A DNA stretch of 10,625 nt, from contig DASRYI010000234.1 of assembly GCA_035687255.1 (NCBI GenBank), forward strand, positions 1 to 10,625, in the 5' to 3' direction. The notes under the pieces were generated by a model. That model made no database searches. It was not told where the DNA came from and was given only the letters and a program-made list of their open reading frames with translations. This DNA comes from JAKEHA01 sp035687255. GTDB lineage: Bacteria; Krumholzibacteriota; Krumholzibacteriia; WVZY01; JAKEHA01. Positions 1 to 6,267 of the stretch are shown here, piece after piece (within the stretch, counting starts at the first letter, position 1; each line of letters opens with the position of its first letter). The translations under genes were made by a program, and so were the position numbers.

Positions 1-1665
1 CGTGTAGCGCGTCACGAAGACTTCGCGCACGCCGTGCTGCTTGACGCTCCACACCGCGGAGATCACGCTGGCCAGCTGCGACGGGCGCGTGGGCCGCGTG
101 AGGTACGCATCGAAGCCCACCGCGCGCAGACGCTCCGCGTCGCCCTGCGCGCCCAGTGAGGTCAGCATCACCAGACACAACCCGGAGGTGGCGGCGTCGC
201 TCTTCACGGCCAGCGCCAGTGCCTCCACGGGAAGATCCTCAACGTCGTCGGCTACGATGGCGATGTGATACGGATCGCCCGCGTCCGCGGCGGCGCGCAA
301 CCCGGTCAGCGCGCCGTTGCCGTTGGCCACGCCGTCCACGCGCGCACCCCAGGCTTCGAGCTGTTCCTTCAGCACCGACCGCACCTTGTCATGGTGGTGC
401 AGCACCAGCATGCGCACACCGGTCAGATCCGCCAGTGACGGAGCAAATACGGGTTCGTCTTCACACACCGGCATGGTGAGCGTGAAGGCAAAGGTGGAAC
501 CGCGGCCGAGTGTGCTCTGAACCGTGAGTTTTCCGTCCATCAGTTCCACCAGTTGCTTGGAAATGGAGAGACCCAGTCCGGTGCCACCATACCGGCGCGT
601 AATCGAGCCGTCGGCCTGCGTGAACTTCTCGAACACACTGTCGAGTTTGTCGGCTTCGATGCCGATGCCCGAGTCCTCCACGGCGACACGGATTGTCGCC
701 AGCGGCCCGCCCTTGTCCATACGTTCCACGTTCACCATCACATGCCCGCTGTCGGTGAACTTGATGGCGTTGCCCACGAGATTGAGAAGCACCTGGCGCA
801 CGCGTCCCGCGTCCGCCACCACGCGCCGGGGAACGCCGGGCGCATAGCGCACGATCAGCTCGATCCCCTTCTTCGCCGCTTTCTCGCCCACCAGCGTCAC
901 CACTTCATCGATGGCATTGTTCAGATCGAAGGGAATCGGATCGATGACCATTCGCCCGGCTTCGATGCGGGAAAAATCGAGAATGTCGTTGATGATGGTG
1001 AGCAGCGCCTCCCCCGAAGTCTGGATGATGCGGACATATTCGCGCTGCTCCTCGGAAAGATGGGTATCGAGCAGCAGTCCCGTCATGCCCAGCACACCGG
1101 TCATGGGCGTGCGCACTTCGTGGCTCATGTTGGCGAGAAACTCGCCCTTGGCGCGGTTGGCCGATTCGGCCTGTTCCTTGGAACGCCGCAGCACCTCGAG
1201 ATCGGTGAGGTCCTGCAGCATCAGCATGGCTTCATCCACGCGGTTGTCGTGCGACTTGATGGGCATGCTGGTGGCGTAGATGTGTCGTGTGGAACCATCG
1301 ACCTCCAGCCGCAGCTCCTGGTGGGAAACGGTCCCGGTCAGGATGGTGCGCGCAACCGGGCAATCGTCGCATCCCTCGCAGGCCCCGCACATGAGTTCGC
1401 CGCAGCGCATGACCTCGTGCGTCATGCCTTCCTTCGCGCCGAACCAGTCGCGACACACATTGTTCATCCAGCGCACGTTCAATTGCGTGTCGAGGACGAT
1501 GAATCCAGCGTCGGTGTGTTTGACGAGCGCGGCCAGCTTCTGGCGTTCGCGCTCCAGGAAGATAATCTGGCGGTCCTGGGTTCGGAACCAGCGTTCCAGC
1601 TCATCCACCCGGCGGCGCAGGGTTTCCACCGAGTCGACTTCGAGAATGCCGGTTTTCTTGCTCAT
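1..1665 (-). CDS. PAS-containing hybrid sensor histidine kinase (3' end off-window)
   Basis: Sensor kinase that autophosphorylates on histidine and passes the phosphate on; the signal is unknown. 555 residues are visible from ATG 1665-1663 and the frame is still open at base 1. In order: a charged, probably coiled-coil N-terminus (about 10-45) with no signal peptide or membrane segment, so likely cytoplasmic; a PAS domain (about 46-160); HisKA with the H-box FLANMSHEVRTPM (H182); HATPase with N-box N299, G1 box DSGIGI (D331) and G2 box GGTGLGL (360-366); and a receiver domain (about 415-540). The PAS holds a cysteine cluster, C88-x4-C93-x2-C96-x2-C99-x2-C102-P, with another Cys at 71. The receiver looks degenerate: the acidic pair reads HHH (423-425), the usual phospho-Asp position reads Ala472, and the usual Lys-Pro reads Arg-Pro. 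The linker at the edge (VREVFVTRYT) resembles the stretch that normally precedes a second, active receiver, so one probably lies outside. No good Shine-Dalgarno sequence is visible. It starts 22 bp after the reductase-like gene and is probably co-transcribed with it. Confidence 0.93.
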   Translation of the reverse strand, partial: MSKKTGILEVDSVETLRRRVDELERWFRTQDRQIIFLERERQKLAALVKHTDAGFIVLDTQLNVRWMNNVCRDWFGAKEGMTHEVMRCGELMCGACEGCDDCPVARTILTGTVSHQELRLEVDGSTRHIYATSMPIKSHDNRVDEAMLMLQDLTDLEVLRRSKEQAESANRAKGEFLANMSHEVRTPMTGVLGMTGLLLDTHLSEEQREYVRIIQTSGEALLTIINDILDFSRIEAGRMVIDPIPFDLNNAIDEVVTLVGEKAAKKGIELIVRYAPGVPRRVVADAGRVRQVLLNLVGNAIKFTDSGHVMVNVERMDKGGPLATIRVAVEDSGIGIEADKLDSVFEKFTQADGSITRRYGGTGLGLSISKQLVELMDGKLTVQSTLGRGSTFAFTLTMPVCEDEPVFAPSLADLTGVRMLVLHHHDKVRSVLKEQLEAWGARVDGVANGNGALTGLRAAADAGDPYHIAIVADDVEDLPVEALALAVKSDAATSGLCLVMLTSLGAQGDAERLRAVGFDAYLTRPTRPSQLASVISAVWSVKQHGVREVFVTRYT

Positions 1666-1687
1666 GGTGGGGCGGATGGAATCGGGG

Positions 1688-2176
1688 TCAGCTGTCCGCG
1701 CGCTGTCGTTTTGCGTAGGCGCGCGCCAGCCAGTCGGCCACTTTTTTCACTTCCGTCTCGGTGCGCGCATCGAAGGCATCGACCTCGTGTGAATCGATGT
1801 CGATCTGCGCGAAGATCTTCTCGCCGTCGCGGATCAGCACCACCAGCTCGGAGCGTGTCGAGCTCGAGCACGCCAGATAGTTGGGCTCCTTGGACACGTC
1901 GGGCACGTTCTTGTCGCGCCGCTCGGCCACGGCGCTGCCGCATACGCCGCGTCCCACGGAGATGAACACGTGATCGGTGGGCGCACCGATGAACGGACCC
2001 AGCCTGAGCACGTTGTCGGGAAACAGCTCGTACACGCCCGTCCAGTGAAAGTCGGCATGCGCGTTGTGCAGAAAGTCGACTGCACCCGCCAGCAACTGGT
2101 CGAAGTTGGCGCCCGATGCGGCCAGCTGGTCGAGCCGCGAGCAGATTTCAGAACCGTTCAGAGTTGCTTCAGCCAC
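1688..2176 (-). CDS. GAF-domain free methionine-(R)-sulfoxide reductase-like protein
   Basis: Small cytoplasmic GAF protein of the YebR/fRMsr family, which reduces free methionine-R-sulfoxide using cysteine chemistry. Family hallmarks seen are GRGVCGSAVA (C79), then exactly 24 residues later LACSSSTRSELVV (C103, E110), then IDIDS (D126, D128), which in known members line the substrate pocket. The third family cysteine, ten residues before the GVC cysteine, is His69 here. At 162 residues the length fits the family. The start is GTG 2176-2174, chosen because GGAGG (complement of 2185-2189) sits 8 nt upstream. An ATG five codons earlier (2191) is the alternative and has no Shine-Dalgarno; a longer frame reaches 2260 but adds unconvincing sequence. 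The histidine kinase follows after 22 bp, suggesting an operon. An enzyme is likely, but a GAF sensor role for the kinase cannot be excluded. Confidence 0.88.
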   Translation of the reverse strand: MAEATLNGSEICSRLDQLAASGANFDQLLAGAVDFLHNAHADFHWTGVYELFPDNVLRLGPFIGAPTDHVFISVGRGVCGSAVAERRDKNVPDVSKEPNYLACSSSTRSELVVLIRDGEKIFAQIDIDSHEVDAFDARTETEVKKVADWLARAYAKRQRADS

Positions 2177-2392
2177 TGTGGTTTCCTCCATGGAAAAGCG
2201 GGCGATTGCCCGGTTGTCTTCCGGCCCTCCCCGCATGGAAGAATGCAGCAGGGGGCGCAACTAACATGCCAGAGAGACGTGGCGGGCCGGAACGGGTCCG
2301 CCATCACCCCGCTCTTCACGCGGCAGAAAACGCCGCGCTGCCGGTAACGAATGCCGTCGGGGAACTTCCTGCCCGGCACATCGCGCGCGTCG
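2177..2392. other. Intergenic stretch between lipoprotein and GAF gene
   Basis: No gene is supported here. The stretch contains a 6-bp inverted repeat, CGGCAG at 2321-2326 and CTGCCG at 2338-2343, with no T-tract on either side. It may be a weak 3' structure of the lipoprotein mRNA, but it is not convincing as a terminator. The promoter of the GAF-kinase pair could lie here; I see no clear -35/-10 pair. Confidence 0.4.
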
Positions 2393-2842
2393 TTACTGCA
2401 CAACAAATGTGCCGGACAAGACGTGGGCGGAACGGCTGAATGAAAAGTGCGGACCTACCGAGTAGATGAACTCCCAGCGGTACGTTCCTGTCTGCGTCAC
2501 GGCCGGATACGCATCGGGGCTGGCGACCACCGGAAGGCGGAAGGAATTCGACTCGCCCGAGGCGATGGATACCTGTCGCGTCGGCGCCAGCGAATTGCAC
2601 GGGCCGGCATCATCCCATCCGACCGGGGTGGCCCTGTCGAGGCGCGCGATCGAGCAGAAGGACTGATGGTCATGGGTCGTAAGCAGCGAATCCAGCCCGT
2701 TGTGCACGTCGACCACGATCGTGTCCCCCATGGAATACGAGGAGCGATCAACGGAAATGCGCACCTCTTTCTCCTGGCCCGATGATGGTGACGTGATGTT
2801 GCAGGAGGTCAGCAGCAGGATGGCCAGTATCCACGTTCTCAT
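2393..2842 (-). CDS. Putative lipoprotein with an Ig-like fold, function unknown
   Basis: 149-residue protein of unknown function. It begins MRTWILAILLLTSC, a short basic n-region, hydrophobic stretch and lipobox LTSC with C14 as the expected lipidated residue, so it should be exported and membrane-anchored. The rest is beta-rich: VRISVDRSSYSMGDTIVVDV is a common opening of bacterial Ig-like domains, and the TGTYRWEF segment with the closing LSGTFVV fits the final strands. Two cysteines (C63 and C82) flank a segment containing GWDDAG and could form a disulfide. The frame is open further upstream (to 3097), but only the start at 2842 gives a signal sequence; no strong Shine-Dalgarno is visible. 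It is transcribed away from the large exported protein at 3133, with which it shares the divergent intergenic region, and lies 216 bp before the GAF gene. No enzymatic motif was recognised. Confidence 0.75.
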   Translation of the reverse strand: MRTWILAILLLTSCNITSPSSGQEKEVRISVDRSSYSMGDTIVVDVHNGLDSLLTTHDHQSFCSIARLDRATPVGWDDAGPCNSLAPTRQVSIASGESNSFRLPVVASPDAYPAVTQTGTYRWEFIYSVGPHFSFSRSAHVLSGTFVVQ

Positions 2843-2913
2843 GTTGAAAGCATGATCATCTCCCGGCCGGCTGTCAACATGCAGGCCACCCCGTCCGCGA
2901 CCGCAAACACCTC

Positions 2914-2943
2914 TGGAAATCATGTGCCGCCGGGGAGTACAAT
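2914..2943 (+). promoter_or_regulatory. Candidate promoter for the exported Asp-box protein
   Basis: TGGAAA (2914-2919) and TACAAT (2938-2943) are separated by 18 bp, reading toward the gene at 3133. Each hexamer is close to the sigma-70 consensus (four of six for the -35, five of six for the -10). A start near 2950 would give a leader of about 180 nt. The rest of the divergent region 2843-3132 shows no other convincing gene or site. This is a pattern match only. Confidence 0.3.
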
Positions 2944-3120
2944 TCGCGCCTACTCGGAACGCCCCTTCCCGATTCTCCCAGGCGTCCCGGATCGCAGTGG
3001 TTTGAGTAGCTGCAACCTCGCGGGGTGCGCTATGAAGATCATCCATGCTCGGCGCCCGCGTCGCGCACCCTGCCGCAATCGCCGCAACCTGTTTCACCCA
3101 TCGCAGTTCGCCTCCATCTC

Positions 3121-3126
3121 AAGGAG
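3121..3126 (+). promoter_or_regulatory. Ribosome binding site deciding the start at 3133
   Basis: AAGGAG lies 6 nt before ATG 3133. This supports that start over the longer frame from 3025, because translation from 3133 gives a textbook signal peptide at the N-terminus. Confidence 0.85.
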
Positions 3127-3132
3127 ATTGAG

Positions 3133-6100
3133 ATGAAAAAACGCATATCATTCCTGATCGGAGTATTCCTGCTCGCGATCCCGACGGCGTTGCTCGCGAG
3201 TGACGAAGACACGCCGCCCGCAACGTCTCTGCCGTTGTTTTTCGATCAGTCACAGTTGCTTAGCAGTTCAGAGACATCCAGCAATCTTGTGCTGGGCAGC
3301 GACGTGGTGGTGAGCAATCTATCGGGAAACCAATCGGAGGTAACGATCGGCGTCAACCCGACCAATTCGCAGAACCTGGTGATCGTCGGACACGCTGCCG
3401 GCGGTTTCTCCACCATGGACACGTTCTACTCCACCGACGGAGGACAGACGTGGACGCGCGTGGCGCTGGGCAATGCCGATGACGGTTTCACCAGTACATT
3501 TCGTTTCGATCCGACCGTTGCTTTCGATGCCAACGGCAACGTCTATGTCGGCTACGGCGTCAGTGACTTCTCCGGAGCAACGAAGCGCGAGAGCGTGGTT
3601 GTGTGCAAGAGCACCAACGGCGGCCAGTCGTATGGCACATTCCGCACGCTCTCGACCCAGAACTCGATCGGCACGCTGCCGGGCAACGACAAGTGGATGC
3701 TGGCCACGGGCCGCGACAATGTGAACGCCAATCAGCAGAACGTCTACATTGCGTGGACACAGAACGCAACCGAAGGCGCGAGCACCGACCAGCGCATTGT
3801 GGTTTCGCGCAGCACAGACGGCGGCAACACCTGGTCCGCGCCGCTCATCATCGCGGACGACGCCATCGCAGGCATCGATCGCGCGCTCGGCGCCGATCCC
3901 GCCGTCGGGCCCAACGGCGAAGTGTACGTGGCCTGGCACGACTTCGGTGACGCCGAGTTGCTGGTCGACCGGTCCACGGACGGCGGCGTGACCTGGGGTA
4001 CCGATCACCTGATCTCCACCGTCGCCTTCTCGGGTCTCGACATCACCATTCCGCCCCAGCCCGACCGCGGCGTGGGACCGATGGGAAACCTGGATGTCGA
4101 CCGCAGCGGCGGTGCGCACAACGGCCGGCTGTATTGCGTGTACATGAACGGCACCTCACCCGACACCGACATCTTCTGCCGGACCTCCGATGACGGCGGA
4201 TCGAACTGGAGCTCGGCCGTCAAGGTGAACGACGACGCCACCTCGCGCAGCCAGTTCCTGCCCTGGTGCGATCTGGATGATTCGAGCGGAAATCTGAGCG
4301 TGGTCTTCTACGACGCTCGCGATGACGCCGCCAACCAGAAGGTCAACGTGTATCACGCGCTGAGCACGAACGGCGGCACGAGCTTCGGCGCCAATACCAG
4401 GGTGTCGGACAATCCATCCGATCAGTCCACGGCCAACGGCAGCCGCACGGGCAACAACTTCCTCGAATACATCGGCGTGGCGGCGACCAGCTGCGTCGCG
4501 TATACCGTGTGGAGCGACAACAGCGCGGACCCCGCCGACCTTGATTACTATTTCGACTTCATCCCGCTCGAGAGCACACCGCCCATCATCACGTGTCCGG
4601 GCAACATCGTGGTGCAATGCGCGGAAACGGGCGGAACATCGGCGAGCAATGCCGCCATCGCGGCGTTCCTCAACGGAGTGTCCGCATCGGACAACTGTGA
4701 CACCACGCCGACCATCACCAACAATGCGCCGTCTTTCTTTCCCGACGGCACGACATCCGTGACCTTCACCGCGCGCGACGATGCCGGCAATTCCGCCTCG
4801 TGCAGCGCAGATGTAACGGTGGTGGACACGGTCCCGCCGCTCATCACGTACTGCCCGGTGGATACGGTGGTGGAATGTTCCAGCCACTGTGGAGTTGCGA
4901 AGGCCGATCTCGCGGGCTGGCTGGCTGGCTTCAAGGCCACGGACACCTGCGACGACACACCGACGCTGTCAAACGACGCTCCCACGTGCTTCCCGGATGG
5001 CGAGACAACCGTGACGTTCACCGCCGAGGACGACTCCCATAACGTGTCGACCTGTGAGGCGAAGCTGACCGTCCAGGATACGAAGCCACCCGTAATCACC
5101 GTGGTGCTGGACCGCGACGTGCTGTGGCCGCCCAACCACAAGCTGGTCGAGGTGTGTGCCGACGTGACCGTGACCGATATCTGCGATCCCAACCCGACCT
5201 TCGTGCTCACCGGCATCACGTCGAGTGAACCGGACAACGCGAAGGGCGATGGGAACACCGTGGACGACATCCAGAACGACGCCACCGGCACGCCCGACCT
5301 GTGCTATGACCTGCGCTCCGAACGGCAGGGCGGCGGCGACGGCCGGACCTACTCCATCATCTACACGGCGACGGATGCGTCCGGCAACACGGCCGCCGAC
5401 ACCGTCTGCGTGCAGGTGCCGCACGATCACTCGAGCGGTGCGTTCGCTTCGACGGGCTTTGCGGTGGACGGCACATCCCTGGAGAACACCGCCGATCGCT
5501 TTGTCGTGATCGTGCCGGGCTCGGACGTCGTGGATGCGGCCAGGCTCGACATGAAGGAGATATTCCTGGGGAATACCGCCTTTGTCGCGCGGCCGACGCA
5601 GCGTCTGATAGTGGATGTGAACGGCGACCAGCAATTCGACGCGGCACTGTTCTTCGACGCCGACGCGATGGCGCTGATCCGGGCCTACGCCGAAAACCAG
5701 TCGCTGCAGGATGGCACCGACGGAGCCCTGTCCAAGACGGTGACCGACGGCCCGGTGGGGATCCATTTCCTCAATCAGGACGGCGTGGACTTCCTGGTTT
5801 CCAACATCTTTGCGCTGGGAGACCGGGTCAACATGCCGGCCGTGGGAATGGTGGATCCTCCGGCACCGCTCCTGACGAGCGGTGGAGACCCGGTGGTTCC
5901 GTCGCGGACCGAGCTCGCATCGATCCATCCCAACCCGTTCAATCCGGAAACAACGGTGGATTTCTCACTGGCGTCGTCAGAAAGAGTGCAGATCGCGATT
6001 TACGACGTGCGCGGCGCTCTCGTAAGACGCCTGGTGGACGGGACCATGCCCGCGGGGCAGCACCACGCCACCTGGAACGGACGCGACAACTCGGGACGCA

Positions 6101-6180
6101 CCGCCAGCTCGGGTATCTACTTCGTGCGGATGATTGCCGGCCGCTATGAGGAGGTCCGGAAGATCGTCATGCTGAAGTAG
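3133..6180 (+). CDS. Secreted multidomain protein: Asp-box propeller, HYR-like domains, T9SS/FlgD-type C-terminus
   Basis: 1015-residue exported protein. A signal peptide (MKKRISFLIGVFLLAIPTALLA, 1-22) is followed by a sialidase-like beta-propeller with six Asp-box repeats (S-T-D-G-G-x-T-W type) at about 100-108, 160-168, 227-235, 281-289, 352-360 and 411-419. Next come two HYR-like Ig domains (about 483-566 and 568-650), each opening PPxIT and rich in cysteines; a third PPVIT domain (652-762) with WPPNHKLVEV; a linker HDHSSG; and an unassigned segment (770-925) containing DVNGDQQFD (828-836), which resembles an EF-hand/dockerin-type calcium loop. The C-terminal domain (about 930-1015) starts HPNPFNPETT and ends KIVMLK, like FlgD-Ig/type IX secretion sorting domains. 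I do not see the FRIP motif of catalytic sialidases, so a binding or adhesive role, or an unknown hydrolase, is more likely. The many cysteines suit disulfides outside the cell. No partner gene is adjacent on the same strand. Confidence 0.92.
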   Translation: MKKRISFLIGVFLLAIPTALLASDEDTPPATSLPLFFDQSQLLSSSETSSNLVLGSDVVVSNLSGNQSEVTIGVNPTNSQNLVIVGHAAGGFSTMDTFYSTDGGQTWTRVALGNADDGFTSTFRFDPTVAFDANGNVYVGYGVSDFSGATKRESVVVCKSTNGGQSYGTFRTLSTQNSIGTLPGNDKWMLATGRDNVNANQQNVYIAWTQNATEGASTDQRIVVSRSTDGGNTWSAPLIIADDAIAGIDRALGADPAVGPNGEVYVAWHDFGDAELLVDRSTDGGVTWGTDHLISTVAFSGLDITIPPQPDRGVGPMGNLDVDRSGGAHNGRLYCVYMNGTSPDTDIFCRTSDDGGSNWSSAVKVNDDATSRSQFLPWCDLDDSSGNLSVVFYDARDDAANQKVNVYHALSTNGGTSFGANTRVSDNPSDQSTANGSRTGNNFLEYIGVAATSCVAYTVWSDNSADPADLDYYFDFIPLESTPPIITCPGNIVVQCAETGGTSASNAAIAAFLNGVSASDNCDTTPTITNNAPSFFPDGTTSVTFTARDDAGNSASCSADVTVVDTVPPLITYCPVDTVVECSSHCGVAKADLAGWLAGFKATDTCDDTPTLSNDAPTCFPDGETTVTFTAEDDSHNVSTCEAKLTVQDTKPPVITVVLDRDVLWPPNHKLVEVCADVTVTDICDPNPTFVLTGITSSEPDNAKGDGNTVDDIQNDATGTPDLCYDLRSERQGGGDGRTYSIIYTATDASGNTAADTVCVQVPHDHSSGAFASTGFAVDGTSLENTADRFVVIVPGSDVVDAARLDMKEIFLGNTAFVARPTQRLIVDVNGDQQFDAALFFDADAMALIRAYAENQSLQDGTDGALSKTVTDGPVGIHFLNQDGVDFLVSNIFALGDRVNMPAVGMVDPPAPLLTSGGDPVVPSRTELASIHPNPFNPETTVDFSLASSERVQIAIYDVRGALVRRLVDGTMPAGQHHATWNGRDNSGRTASSGIYFVRMIAGRYEEVRKIVMLK

Positions 6181-6209
6181 TCGCGCCTTATCCGATTCGA
6201 GACGTGAAC

Positions 6210-6243
6210 AGCGCCCCGGTGCGACCTCGCGCCGGGGCGCTTT
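6210..6243 (+). terminator. Hairpin terminator between convergent genes
   Basis: AGCGCCCCGG (6210-6219) and CCGGGGCGCT (6232-6241) are a perfect 10-bp inverted repeat. The loop contains a further stem, GCGA (6221-6224) with TCGC (6227-6230), so almost the whole element is paired. A short T run (6241-6243) follows on the plus strand only, so it best terminates the exported-protein gene that ends at 6180. It lies 26 bp beyond the stop of the opposing TonB receptor and may also help there. Confidence 0.75.
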
Positions 6244-6267
6244 GCACTGGCGAACGCCCGCGAGGAC

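Noticed and set aside
553..1965. Long plus-strand open frame (470 codons) opposite the kinase and GAF genes
   Set aside because: It is antisense to clear HisKA/HATPase/GAF coding sequence and its translation is His/Arg-rich without any domain; GC-rich coding DNA routinely leaves such open frames.
2321..2343. Terminator after the lipoprotein gene
   Set aside because: Only a 6-bp stem with no T-run in either direction; too weak to call.
3025..3132. N-terminal extension of the exported protein from ATG 3025
   Set aside because: The extension is Arg/Pro-rich, would bury the signal peptide, and lacks the AAGGAG site that precedes ATG 3133.
3433..4389. Asp-box repeats read as a tandem DNA repeat
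   Set aside because: The similarity is at the protein motif level with irregular spacing and divergent DNA; it reflects propeller blades, not a nucleotide repeat.
4969..5928. Minus-strand open frame (319 codons) opposite the exported protein
   Set aside because: The opposite strand encodes a protein with a signal peptide, repeats and a sorting domain; the antisense product shows no recognisable features.
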